A DNA stretch of 64,000 nucleotides from Segniliparus sp051660745 (GTDB lineage Bacteria > Actinomycetota > Actinomycetes > Mycobacteriales > Mycobacteriaceae), in assembly GCF_051660745.1 (NCBI RefSeq), contig NZ_JBOFQF010000035.1, positions 1 to 64,000 on the forward strand. The letters run 5' to 3'. This document shows positions 15,994 to 23,525 of this stretch, one piece after another (the stretch's first letter is position 1; each line of letters starts with the position of its first letter). The notes under the pieces are model-generated. The model saw nothing but the letters and a program-made list of their open reading frames with translations, ran no database searches and was not told the DNA's origin. Made by a program: the position numbers and the translations under genes.

Positions 15994-17478
15994 ATGGCTC
16001 TTACTTTCGACGAGTACTCCTCGCACGACGCGCTCGGCCTCGCCGAGCTCGTCAGGACCGGACAAACCACCGCCGCAGAGCTGCTCGAAGCCGCGCTCGC
16101 GAGGCTCGCCGAGGTCGACGGCACGATCAACTCGGTGGTCCACCGGCATGAGGAGTGGGCGAGCAAACGCGCGGCGGCAACGCTCAGCGGGCCGTTCGCG
16201 GGCGTGCCGTTCCTCCTGAAGAACCTGCACCAACCGATCGCGGGCTGGCCGGACGACTCCGGCAGCCGAGCCTTGCGGGGCCACATCGCCCCGGCCACCT
16301 CGCCGGTGGTCGCGCGTTGGCTCGATGCGGGCCTCGTGCCATTCGGCCAGACCAACAGCCCCGAATTCGGCTCCAAAGGCGTCACCGAGCCCCAACTGCA
16401 CGGCCCGACGCGCAACCCGTGGGACCTGGACCGCTCCCCCGGCGGGTCCTCCGGCGGGTCGGCCGCCGCGGTCGCCGCCGGGATCGTGCCCGCGGCCGGG
16501 GCGAGCGACGGCGGCGGCTCGATCCGCATCCCGGCCTCGTGGGCAGGACTGTTCGGACTCAAACCGGGCAGGGGCCTCGTCCCCGAGGCCCCCTTGGCCG
16601 CGGAGACGTTCCACGGCTACGCAACGCAGGGCGTGCTCTCCCGCAGCGTGCGCGACAGCGCGGCCCTTCTGGACGCTGTCATCGCCGCCGAGCCGTCGGG
16701 GTCCTACCTCTCCGCGACGCCGCAGCGCCCCCTGCTGCAGGAGGTCGGCGCAGACCCCGGCAAACTCCGGATCGGCTTCGGCCACCGGTCGCCGCTTCGC
16801 CCCGAAGGCGCGAGCCCGGAGGCGGTCGCGGCCGTTGCGGCGACGGCGAAGCTCGCCGCCTCCCTCGGCCACCATGTCGAAGAGGCTGAGCCGGACATCG
16901 ACTGGACCGAGCTTGCCGAGGACTTTCTGACGCTCTGGTTCTCCAACGCCGCGTTCAACCTCGCCGAGCTCTCCCGGCTCGGCTTCGACGTCTCCCAAGT
17001 GGAGGTCGACAACCGGATCCTCGCCGCGCTGGGGGCGGGCATCAAGGCTGTCGACCTGCACCGGGCGCGCCAGCGCTGGCACGAGCAGACCGTGGCGCTC
17101 ACCAAGTTCTTCGACCGCTACGACCTCTTCCTGACTCCGACCGCCGCCGAGGCCCCGCCGAAGATCGGCTCGCTCGACACCCCCGCGCCCCTGGCCGCGC
17201 TCTCCGCCCGCGTCCTCGACCTGCGCGGCGGCCGGGTGCTCGCCGCCACCGGAGTCCCCCGGAAAGTCATCATGACGAACTACCGGACCGTGCCCTACAC
17301 GCAGCTCGCGAATGTCACCGGGCGGCCGGCGATGAGCGTGCCGCTGCATTGGACCGCAGACGGGCTGCCGATCGGCTCCCAATTCGTCGGGCCGCTCGGC
17401 TCCGAGCCGCTCCTGATCCGTCTCGCGGCACAGCTGGAAGAAGCCCAGCCATGGAAAGACCGCAGGCCTCCCGTCTAA
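15994..17478 (+). CDS. Amidase signature family enzyme
   Basis: The 494-residue protein carries the amidase signature G-G-S-S-G-G-S-A-A-A-V-A-A-G, with the catalytic Ser downstream in D-G-G-G-S-I-R-I-P-A-S and the Lys in F-L-L-K-N-L. These form the Ser-cisSer-Lys triad that hydrolyses amide bonds. The sequence lacks GatA-specific context (no gatB or gatC nearby), so it is more likely a general or 6-aminohexanoate-type amidase. It starts 34 bases after the hydrolase and may share its transcript. Confidence 0.85.
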   Translation: MALTFDEYSSHDALGLAELVRTGQTTAAELLEAALARLAEVDGTINSVVHRHEEWASKRAAATLSGPFAGVPFLLKNLHQPIAGWPDDSGSRALRGHIAPATSPVVARWLDAGLVPFGQTNSPEFGSKGVTEPQLHGPTRNPWDLDRSPGGSSGGSAAAVAAGIVPAAGASDGGGSIRIPASWAGLFGLKPGRGLVPEAPLAAETFHGYATQGVLSRSVRDSAALLDAVIAAEPSGSYLSATPQRPLLQEVGADPGKLRIGFGHRSPLRPEGASPEAVAAVAATAKLAASLGHHVEEAEPDIDWTELAEDFLTLWFSNAAFNLAELSRLGFDVSQVEVDNRILAALGAGIKAVDLHRARQRWHEQTVALTKFFDRYDLFLTPTAAEAPPKIGSLDTPAPLAALSARVLDLRGGRVLAATGVPRKVIMTNYRTVPYTQLANVTGRPAMSVPLHWTADGLPIGSQFVGPLGSEPLLIRLAAQLEEAQPWKDRRPPV

Positions 17479-17529
17479 CTGGCCTGTGCTGCGGCGCGGG
17501 CCTTCTGGCGGCGCGGACTGTCGAGCGCG

Positions 17530-17658
17530 TCATCCAAATCCCACGCTGCGTCGTATCGGACCTTTTCCGGCACCGGGCTTGCCCTGCCGCGTCAAGGCTT
17601 CCTGGAGAAGGCGGGCGCTGAGAATCTCCATCCGGATCGGCACGTGGCCAAGCGCCAT
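17530..17658 (-). CDS. Possible 42-residue small protein
   Basis: In the 316-base gap between the amidase and rplA there is a short frame starting at an ATG at 17658. It is preceded by a strong GGAGGAGG Shine-Dalgarno nine bases away. The predicted peptide (M-A-L-G-H-V-P-I-R-M-E-I-L-S-A-R-L-L-Q-E-A and on) has a plausible amphipathic helix. The same frame is also open upstream of the ATG. A second frame, shifted near 17575, continues with coding-like composition to a TAG at about 17479. This may therefore be a small gene or a frameshifted relic. I recognise no family. Confidence 0.3.
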   Translation of the reverse strand: MALGHVPIRMEILSARLLQEALTRQGKPGAGKGPIRRSVGFG

Positions 17659-17759
17659 TGCCCGTTCCCTCCTCCGGTCGCCCGCTTCCGCAAGAATCGC
17701 CTGCTCGTCTTCGCCCAGTAGCGAGCTGCGTGCGGCTGTCCACAGGCGAAAACGACGAA

Positions 17760-17782
17760 AGCCCCGGCCAACGGCCGGGGCT
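17760..17782 (-). terminator. Terminator after rplA
   Basis: A perfect 10-bp GC stem (agccccggcc at 17760-17769 and ggccggggct at 17773-17782, three-base loop) is followed on the minus strand by TTCGTCGTTTTCG. It lies 12 bases past the rplA stop and should terminate the secE-nusG-rplK-rplA transcript. Confidence 0.8.
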
Positions 17783-17794
17783 AAGCGTCGGGAC

Positions 17795-18502
17795 TCAGGC
17801 TTCGAGCAGAGCGCGGGTCCGGGTCGGGTCGACCAGGATGGCCGGGCCCATCGTCGTGGTCACTGCGATCTTCTTGAGGTAGCGGCCCTTCGCGGCAGCA
17901 GGCTTCGCGCGGGTCACCTCGTCGAGGATCGCGCCGTAGTTCTCGACCAGCTGCTCCTTGGAGAAGGAGGCCTTGCCGACCACCACGTGCAGGTTCGAGT
18001 GCTTGTCCACGCGGAAGGTGATCTTGCCGCCCTTGATGTCGGCGACCGCCTTGGAGACATCAGCGGTCACGGTGCCGGTCTTCGGGTTCGGCATGAGGCC
18101 GCGCGGGCCGAGGATGCGGGCGACACGCCCGACCTTCGCCATCTGGTCCGGGGTGGCGATGGCCGCGTCGAAGTCGACCCAGCCGCCCTGGATGCGCTCG
18201 ATCAGCTCGTCAGAGCCGACCGCGTCCGCGCCCGCCTGCTCCGCCTGGATGGCCTTCTCGCCGACCGCGAAGACGATGACGCGGGCGGTCTTGCCCGTGC
18301 CGTGCGGCAGGTTCACCGTGCCGCGGACCATCTGGTCCGCCTTGCGGGGGTCGACGCCGAGGCGGAAGGCGACCTCGACAGTGGCGTCGAACTTCACCTT
18401 GCTGGTCTGCTTCGCGAGGTCGAACGCCGCGACCGGGCTGTACAACTCGTCCTTGGTGACGAGCTCGACGGAGGCGCGGTACGCCTTGGACTGCTTGCTC
18501 AT
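17795..18502 (-). CDS. rplA: 50S ribosomal protein L1
   Basis: This 235-residue L1 builds the ribosomal L1 stalk and can repress its own mRNA. The motif L-G-P-R-G-L-M-P-N-P-K-T-G-T-V is the family signature, and K-G-G-K-I-T-F-R-V-D-K follows. I start it at the ATG at 18502 (M-S-K-Q-S-K-A-Y), where homologues begin; the frame is open upstream only because the spacer carries a copy of the rplK tail. Confidence 0.97.
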   Translation of the reverse strand: MSKQSKAYRASVELVTKDELYSPVAAFDLAKQTSKVKFDATVEVAFRLGVDPRKADQMVRGTVNLPHGTGKTARVIVFAVGEKAIQAEQAGADAVGSDELIERIQGGWVDFDAAIATPDQMAKVGRVARILGPRGLMPNPKTGTVTADVSKAVADIKGGKITFRVDKHSNLHVVVGKASFSKEQLVENYGAILDEVTRAKPAAAKGRYLKKIAVTTTMGPAILVDPTRTRALLEA

Positions 18503-18589
18503 TGTGGAACTTCCTGACTTGTTGGAGGTTGTGTGGTCATACGAGCCGAAGCGGGCTCTCCCACTGGTTTGCTTGGATTGCCATGTTGC

Positions 18590-18619
18590 CTGGTCGAGCG
18601 TGATGCCCATCAACCGGGC
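18590..18619 (-). repeat. Copy of the rplK 3' end in the rplK-rplA spacer
   Basis: Bases 18590-18619 match 18666-18695, inside the last codons of rplK, at 28 of 30 positions. The frame is also kept: rplK ends A-R-S-M-G-I-T-V-D-Q-P-A, and the spacer copy reads A-R-L-M-G-I-T-L-D-Q-A-T. The two copies are 76 bases apart. This looks like a short tandem duplication that left an extra rplK tail between the two genes. Confidence 0.8.
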
Positions 18620-18656
18620 ACATAGTTGCCCTGCTGTCTTGGTCCAGGCAGGGGCG

Positions 18657-19115
18657 TTACGCGGGCTGGTCGACCGTGATGCCCATCGACCGGGCGGTGC
18701 CCGCGATGATCAGGGCGCCGTGGTCCACGTCGTAGGCGTTGAGGTCGGGGAGCTTCACCTTGGCGATCTCCTTGACCTGGTCCCAGCTCAGGTGGCCGAC
18801 CTTGGTGCGGTGCGGGACGCCGGAGCCCTTCGGGACGCCCGCGGCCTTGAGGATCAGCTTCGCGGCGGGCGGGGTCTTGAGGATGAAGTCGAAGGAGCGG
18901 TCCTCGTACACGGTGATCTCCACCGGCACGACGGTGCCCTTCTGGGCCTCGGTCGCGGCGTTGTAGGCGCGGCAGAACTCCATGATGTTCACGCCGTGCT
19001 GGCCGAGCGCGGGGCCGATCGGGGGCTTGGGGTCGGCCTGGCCTGCCTGGATCTGCAGCTTGATGAGGCCGGCGACTTTCTTCTTCTTGCCGCCGGAGGC
19101 GGGTGCGGGTGGCAT
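18657..19115 (-). CDS. rplK: 50S ribosomal protein L11
   Basis: The 152-residue L11 sits at the GTPase-associated centre of the 50S subunit and is the sensor side for RelA-type signalling. It contains Q-A-G-Q-A-D-P-K-P-P-I-G-P-A-L-G-Q-H-G-V-N and the C-terminal RNA-binding segment ending G-T-A-R-S-M-G-I. It lies 77 bases after nusG and 154 bases before rplA, the standard order. Confidence 0.97.
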   Translation of the reverse strand: MPPAPASGGKKKKVAGLIKLQIQAGQADPKPPIGPALGQHGVNIMEFCRAYNAATEAQKGTVVPVEITVYEDRSFDFILKTPPAAKLILKAAGVPKGSGVPHRTKVGHLSWDQVKEIAKVKLPDLNAYDVDHGALIIAGTARSMGITVDQPA

Positions 19116-19192
19116 GTTGTTGTCTCCTTGTTGTTACTGACTGCTCGTTATGTCTGAACTGTGATGCCTGAACTGTGCTCTGCGGCCTGCTC

Positions 19193-20008
19193 TTAGATCT
19201 TGGTGACCTGGTTGAAGGAGAGCTCCACCGGAGTCTCCCGACCGAAGATCGAGACCAAGACCTTGACTTTCTGCTGCTCGGCGTTGATCTCGCTGATCGA
19301 GGCCGCCAAGTTGGCGAAGGGGCCGTCGTTGACGGTGACCGACTCGCCGACCTGGTAGTCCACCACGGCGACGTTCGCGATAGCGGCCGCGAAACTGTCG
19401 CCCTGCTTCGCCTTCGCGGCGGAAGCGGCCTTCTTCGGCTCCTGGCGCGGCAGCAGGAACTTCACCACGTCGTCCAGGGTGAGCGGGGTCGGGCGCGACG
19501 TCCCGACGAAGCCCGTCACGCCGGGGGTGTTGCGCACCGTGCTCCACGACTCGTCGTTGAGGTCCATGCGCACAAGGATGTAGCCGGGGAGGATCTTGCG
19601 GTTCACCAGTTTGCGCTGGCCGTTTTTGACTTCGGTGACCTCTTCGGTCGGCACTTCGATCTGGAAGATGTAGTCCGCGACGTCGAGGTTGTGCACCCGG
19701 TTCTCCAGGTTGAGCTTCACCTTGTTCTCGTACCCCGCGTAGGAGTGCACGACGTACCACTTGCCGGGGGCGCGGCGCAGCTTCGCCTTCAGCGCGGCAG
19801 CCGGGTCCTCGTCCTCTTCCTCGGAGTCCTCGGCCACAGCTTCGACGGCCTCGGTTTCGACAGCCTCGGTTTCGACAGCCTCGGTTTCGACAGCCTCGGC
19901 AGCAACGGCTTCGTCAGCCACGTCGACCGATTCCTCTTGGTCAGACGCAGTTTGGTCGGCCACGGCCACGGTCTCTTCCTGCTCCGCCTGCTCGTTCTGC
20001 TCAGTCAC
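19193..20008 (-). CDS. nusG: Transcription termination/antitermination factor NusG
   Basis: This 271-residue NusG binds RNA polymerase and couples transcription to Rho or the ribosome. The NGN domain begins at W-Y-V-V-H-S-Y-A-G-Y-E-N-K-V and includes L-P-G-Y-I-L-V-R-M. The KOW domain contains G-E-S-V-T-V-N-D-G-P-F and ends in V-S-I-F-G-R-E-T-P-V. The first ~80 residues are an acidic extension of Glu, Ala and Val with a 15-bp tandem repeat, longer than I recall in M. tuberculosis NusG. A GTG at 20008 with an AAAGGA Shine-Dalgarno is chosen; an ATG at 20026 is also possible. Confidence 0.96.
   Translation of the reverse strand: MTEQNEQAEQEETVAVADQTASDQEESVDVADEAVAAEAVETEAVETEAVETEAVEAVAEDSEEEDEDPAAALKAKLRRAPGKWYVVHSYAGYENKVKLNLENRVHNLDVADYIFQIEVPTEEVTEVKNGQRKLVNRKILPGYILVRMDLNDESWSTVRNTPGVTGFVGTSRPTPLTLDDVVKFLLPRQEPKKAASAAKAKQGDSFAAAIANVAVVDYQVGESVTVNDGPFANLAASISEINAEQQKVKVLVSIFGRETPVELSFNQVTKI
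19851..19895 (-). repeat. 15-bp tandem repeat inside nusG
   Basis: Three exact copies of tcggtttcgacagcc run in tandem. They keep frame and encode the pentapeptide unit A-V-E-T-E in the acidic N-terminal extension of NusG. Flanking codons are degenerate versions of the unit. Confidence 0.9.
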
Positions 20009-20042
20009 AAACTCAATCCTTTCCATGATCTCCGCGCCAGCC

Positions 20043-20525
20043 CTATCCGAGCAACCACAGCGTCAGCTTCGCGAAGCCGATGTCGAGACCGGCGACGAAG
20101 GAGACGACCACAGCCACGAAAATGATGACGATGAGCGTGTAGGAGACCATCTGCCGCCGCTGCGGCCAGATCACCTTCGAAAGCTCGGAGACGACCTCGC
20201 GGAGGAACTGCACCAGAGCCACGAACGGGTTGCGCGAGCGCTCGCCGGACGAGCGCTTCGCCTTCTTCCCCTCTTTGGAGTCCTTCGCGGGACGGCGCTC
20301 GCCGTCTTCCGCGCGATTCTCGGCAGAGGCCCTGCGCCTGCCCCGCTTGCCTGTCGGCCGCGCGGCGGAGCCTTCGTCCTCGAAGTCGTCGTTGTCCTCG
20401 TCGGAACCTGACCGGCGCGCGGGAACACGAGAAGCGGCCTGCGGCTCGTCGTGCGACGAATCAGCAGGCTCCGAAGCAGCTTCGACCTCGCCGTCTTCGA
20501 CGGAGGCTCGGCTTTGCTCGCTCAC
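20043..20525 (-). CDS. secE: Protein translocase subunit SecE
   Basis: This 160-residue protein has a long charged N-terminus and a single C-terminal membrane segment (Y-T-L-I-V-I-I-F-V-A-V-V-V-S-F). It is preceded by the SecE amphipathic helix F-L-R-E-V-V-S-E-L-S-K-V-I-W-P. SecE clamps SecY in the general secretion channel. It starts at a GTG at 20525 with an AGGAAAAA ribosome site. Its position between tRNA-Trp and nusG is conserved in actinobacteria. Confidence 0.94.
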   Translation of the reverse strand: MSEQSRASVEDGEVEAASEPADSSHDEPQAASRVPARRSGSDEDNDDFEDEGSAARPTGKRGRRRASAENRAEDGERRPAKDSKEGKKAKRSSGERSRNPFVALVQFLREVVSELSKVIWPQRRQMVSYTLIVIIFVAVVVSFVAGLDIGFAKLTLWLLG

Positions 20526-20589
20526 TTTTTCCTCTCGATCAGGTTCTACGCTTGCTCGACCGCCGGTTGACCGGCGAGGCGACCAGATG

Positions 20590-20662
20590 CAGGGGCGACA
20601 GGATTCGAACCTGCGACCTGCGGTTTTGGAGACCGCTGCTCTACCAACTGAGCTACACCCCT
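20590..20662 (-). tRNA. trpT: tRNA-Trp (anticodon CCA)
   Basis: The 73-base cloverleaf has acceptor AGGGGTG paired with CGCCCCT and a G discriminator, as expected for tryptophan. The D arm, a CCA anticodon in loop CTCCAAA and the T arm GGTTCGAATCC are intact. No CCA end is encoded. It lies directly upstream of secE, as trpT does in mycobacteria. Confidence 0.96.
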
Positions 20663-20820
20663 CTGAGCCGGCTAAACGCCAGCCGCAGATAGCCGCCAGC
20701 ATCGAGTCCGCTTCCGCGCGTCGACTTGCGCCCAGCACGAAACCGTCTTCAACACCAAGGCAGTAATTCTAGCGGAAAAGCCCCTCTGACACCAATCGGC
20801 TTTCGAGGAACCCGGACGGC

Positions 20821-21246
20821 TCAGGCAAACTGAACCGTGGCGAGGGACTTCCCGAAGACCTTCTTGCCGCCGCTGGTGGCGGAAATCTGGACGATGCCCC
20901 GGCGGGTCTCGGGGTCGAGGGACTTGACCTTGCCGGAGAGCTCCAGCTCGGCGGGCTTGGTCGAGTGGACCAGGACCGGGCTCACGAACCGGACGTCGAA
21001 CTCCATGAGGGCCGCGCTGCTGCCCAGCCAGGCCGAGACGAAGCTGGACGCGTACCCCATCGTGAGCATGCCGTGCGCGATGACCGTCTCGAACCCGCCC
21101 GCCTGGGCGATCTCCTCGTGGAAGTGGATCGGGTTGGCGTCGCCGACGACTCCGGCGTAGTTCACCAAATCGCCTCGCGTGACCCGGTACAGCTCGACCG
21201 GCAGCTCTTCTCCGACCTGGACGTCATCAAAAGATCGAACGGCCAT
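20821..21246 (-). CDS. MaoC-type (3R)-hydroxyacyl dehydratase, second HadB-like subunit
   Basis: This 141-residue hotdog protein carries the hydratase-2 motif Y-A-G-V-V-G-D-A-N-P-I-H-F-H-E-E with the catalytic Asp and His, followed by A-H-G-M-L-T-M-G. It closely resembles the HadB of the upstream pair, ending in the same V-F-G-K-S-L-A-T-V-Q-F-A type tail. HadB is the catalytic subunit of the FAS-II dehydratase that acts in mycolate elongation. Its start overlaps the end of the preceding HadA/C-like gene by 20 bases, suggesting translational coupling and a dedicated heterodimer. Confidence 0.9.
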   Translation of the reverse strand: MAVRSFDDVQVGEELPVELYRVTRGDLVNYAGVVGDANPIHFHEEIAQAGGFETVIAHGMLTMGYASSFVSAWLGSSAALMEFDVRFVSPVLVHSTKPAELELSGKVKSLDPETRRGIVQISATSGGKKVFGKSLATVQFA

Positions 21247-21826
21247 GCATCATCACATCCCTCACAAGACCTTTGAGCGACTCCTCCATCACAGCCCCGG
21301 TGTAACCCGCGACCTTGGTGTAGCCGATCAACACTACTTCTTCCGTGCCCCAGATCCTGCCGATGTTCTCGGTCTCGACGATGTCGACGCCGACGGCCTG
21401 GCGCATGTTCAGCATCGTCACCGAACATTCGAGCCGCTCGCCCGCGCAGATGGGGCGCTTGAAGCTGAAGCGCTGCTCCGCCTGCACGGTCTGGCTCAAG
21501 TCGTAGTCCGTGACGATGTACTCGAACAGTGCCTCCTGCATGAGCAGGCCGATGATCGAGGCGAACGTCGGCGGGGCGACGAGCGACGGGTACCCCGCCG
21601 CCCGAGCCGCCTCTTCGTCGTGGTGGATGGGATCGAAGTTCCGCACCGCCTTGGCGAAGGCCCGAATCTGCTCTCTGCCGATCTCGTAGTAGTCCGGCAG
21701 CACGTACGTCTTGCCGATGAAGTCCGGGTAGGGAACCGTTTTCTCCGTGGCTCGTGGCTTCTCACTCGTCTCTGGCACGTCGGGCAATGTACCCCCAAAA
21801 CGGCCCGATCTACTAGTAAGGCTCAC
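21227..21826 (-). CDS. HadA/HadC-type dehydratase subunit (second pair)
   Basis: This is a single-hotdog protein of the HadA/HadC group with Y-P-D-F-I-G-K-T-Y-V-L-P-D-Y-Y-E-I and A-E-Q-R-F-S-F-K-R-P-I. It occupies the slot where M. tuberculosis has hadC, between hadB and tRNA-Trp, so it may be HadC or a second HadA. The segment N-F-D-P-I-H-H-D-E-E keeps a His but lacks the G-D-x-N context of catalytic subunits. The start is uncertain: a GTG at 21826 gives 199 residues, but homology begins later and a GTG at 21778 is attractive. Confidence 0.85.
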   Translation of the reverse strand: MSLTSRSGRFGGTLPDVPETSEKPRATEKTVPYPDFIGKTYVLPDYYEIGREQIRAFAKAVRNFDPIHHDEEAARAAGYPSLVAPPTFASIIGLLMQEALFEYIVTDYDLSQTVQAEQRFSFKRPICAGERLECSVTMLNMRQAVGVDIVETENIGRIWGTEEVVLIGYTKVAGYTGAVMEESLKGLVRDVMMHGRSIF

Positions 21827-21918
21827 CTAACATTGCCGTGGGCGGCGCGCATTCGATCAACGAAAAAACGACCAAGCTGGGCAAACGCCGAACCTGGGCG
21901 GTATCGCGCCGTTTCGCC

Positions 21919-22344
21919 CTAGGCGAACTGGACGGTCGCCACAGCTTTGCCGAAAATCTTTTTCTCATTCGCAATGGCGGTGAGCGCCACCACTCCGGTC
22001 TTCGTCTCCGGGTCGAGGGACTTGACCCGGCCGGCGAATTCCAGCGTGGTCGACGTGTCCGCGGGGACCAGCAACGGGCTCACGAACCGCACCTCGTACC
22101 CCCGGACGGCCGACGGGTCGCCCACCCAGCCCGTGATGTATTCCGCGCCGTAGGCCATGGTCAGCATGCCGTGGGCGAGCACATCGTCGAAGCCAGCGGC
22201 ATTCGCCACTTTCTCGTGCCAGTGGATCGGATTCCGATCCCCTGACACGCCCGCGTAGTTCACCAGGTCCCCTCGGGACACCCGATAGGCCTTCGGCTCG
22301 AGCTCGAGCCCGACCGACACGTCCTCAAACCGTGGGGAGGCCAT
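21919..22344 (-). CDS. hadB: (3R)-hydroxyacyl-ACP dehydratase subunit HadB
   Basis: This 141-residue MaoC-like catalytic subunit of the FAS-II dehydratase has the motif Y-A-G-V-S-G-D-R-N-P-I-H-W-H-E, which supplies the catalytic Asp and His, followed by A-H-G-M-L-T-M-A-Y. It acts with HadA on 3-hydroxyacyl-AcpM during elongation of meromycolate chains. Its first codons overlap the end of hadA by 20 bases. A near-paralogue lies at 20821-21246. Confidence 0.93.
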   Translation of the reverse strand: MASPRFEDVSVGLELEPKAYRVSRGDLVNYAGVSGDRNPIHWHEKVANAAGFDDVLAHGMLTMAYGAEYITGWVGDPSAVRGYEVRFVSPLLVPADTSTTLEFAGRVKSLDPETKTGVVALTAIANEKKIFGKAVATVQFA

Positions 22345-22864
22345 GCATCATCACCTCATCCACAAGCGTCTCGATTTCTTCGCCAAGCACAGAGCCGGTC
22401 CGCCCGGCGAGCTTGGTCCATCCGATCAGGATCGGCTCGCCCGTCTCCCAGACCGACAGGATGTTCTTGGTCTCGCTGATGTCCGCGCCAAGGCTGCTGC
22501 GGAAACTGAGGATCTCCACCTCGCAGTGGACGCGGTCCCCGGCGTAGAGCGGACGCTGGTAGGAGAACCGTTGCTCCGCCTGCACCATCGGCCCCGGCAC
22601 GATGCCGAAGGATTGGTACATGCGCTCGTGGATCTTGATGCCGAACGCCGAGCCGAAGGTGAGCGGAGCCATGATGTTCGGATGGCCTGCGGCTTTCGCC
22701 GCCTCCTCGTCCCAGTGGAACGGATGGTAGTTCTGGGTGGCGCGGGCGAAGTCCCGGATCGCCTCACGGCTGATCTCGTAGTAATCCGGATACACGTAGG
22801 TCTGCCCCACATACTGGGACAGATCGCGAACCGGCGCGGCGTCGCGCGCCAATGTGTCTGACAT
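22325..22864 (-). CDS. hadA: (3R)-hydroxyacyl-ACP dehydratase subunit HadA
   Basis: This 179-residue hotdog subunit is expected to bind the long acyl chain while HadB supplies catalysis. It shows Y-V-G-Q-T-Y-V-Y-P-D-Y-Y-E-I, P-L-T-F-G-S-A-F and Q-A-E-Q-R-F-S-Y-Q-R-P-L-Y-A-G-D. In the place of the hydratase motif it reads N-Y-H-P-F-H-W-D-E-E, with a His but no catalytic Asp. It heads a four-gene run A-B-A-B. In M. tuberculosis, rpmG2 precedes hadA; here no L33 gene is seen in the 229 bases before it. Confidence 0.9.
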   Translation of the reverse strand: MSDTLARDAAPVRDLSQYVGQTYVYPDYYEISREAIRDFARATQNYHPFHWDEEAAKAAGHPNIMAPLTFGSAFGIKIHERMYQSFGIVPGPMVQAEQRFSYQRPLYAGDRVHCEVEILSFRSSLGADISETKNILSVWETGEPILIGWTKLAGRTGSVLGEEIETLVDEVMMHGLPTV

Positions 22865-23093
22865 TCGCCCAATCTATCTACTCGGGGTCGCCGCAATGGC
22901 GAGGATTTCTATGGCTGTAGGGCTTTCGCGTCTTGTCGCAGGCCCTGCGCCGAGCCTCGATCGCTGGTGTCGGTCGGGGCTCCGGTTCGCACAGCCTACA
23001 ACATGAACGCGTGATACCGGTCATCCGCGCTGAGCGCGCGTTCCCCGGTTTGGGCTTGCCCGCCTGCCCTGAGCCAAGGCTGCGGGCCCCTCG

Positions 23094-23166
23094 TAGCGAT
23101 GGCCGGACTTGAACCGGCGACACAGCGATTATGAGCCGCTTGCTCTACCAACTGAGCTACACCGCC
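23094..23166 (-). tRNA. metT: tRNA-Met (anticodon CAT)
   Basis: The 73-base cloverleaf has acceptor GGCGGTG paired with CATCGCT (two G-U pairs) and an A discriminator. The CAT anticodon sits in loop CTCATAA on stem AGCGG/TCGCT, and the T arm is GGTTCAAGTCC. The position between tRNA-Thr and hadA matches metT in mycobacteria. It lacks the C1-A72 mismatch and three anticodon-stem GC pairs of an initiator. Confidence 0.92.
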
Positions 23167-23201
23167 TTGCCCCGCGCCGGACGCTCGACGCCCCGCGGGT
23201 G

Positions 23202-23273
23202 AGCCCCCGAGCGGAATCGAACCGACGACCTCTTTCTTACCAAGAAAGTGCTCTACCACTGAGCTACGGGGGC
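23202..23273 (-). tRNA. thrT: tRNA-Thr (anticodon GGT)
   Basis: The 72-base cloverleaf has acceptor GCCCCCG/CGGGGGC and the anticodon arm CTTTC-TTGGTAA-GAAAG, giving anticodon GGT. The T arm is GGTTCGATTCC. It is followed by tRNA-Met on the same strand, as in mycobacteria. Confidence 0.95.
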
Positions 23274-23330
23274 AAGTCTTTAGTTAGCAGTTTTTAGTTG
23301 ACATCCGCTGGGCCGCAAGGCCCAGGCTGG

Positions 23331-23411
23331 TGGCAGATGTAGGATTCGAACCTACGTAGCTTGCGCGACGGATTTACAGTCCGCTCCCATTGGCCGCTCG
23401 GGCAATCTGCC
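23331..23411 (-). tRNA. tyrT: tRNA-Tyr (anticodon GTA)
   Basis: This is a class II tRNA of 81 bases with a long variable arm and acceptor GGCAGAT/ATCTGCC. The anticodon GTA lies within GGACTGTAAATCC and the T arm is GGTTCGAATCC. CCA is encoded immediately after the discriminator (23328-23330). It heads the minus-strand Tyr-Thr-Met tRNA group and is divergent from yajQ. Confidence 0.95.
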
Positions 23412-23525
23412 AGGTTCGCACCATCGCTGGTGCGCAGAGGATACTAGCAGGAGCGGCAGGCCGAACGCCACTTGATCCATGCAGTAGCCTGTGACCTGCA
23501 CAAAACGACCGACAGGAGATATCTT

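Noticed and set aside
22865..23093. A possible rpmG (L33) gene between tRNA-Met and hadA
   Set aside because: This is where mycobacteria carry rpmG2. The translation has scattered cysteines but no L33 pattern or proper start, so no gene is called.
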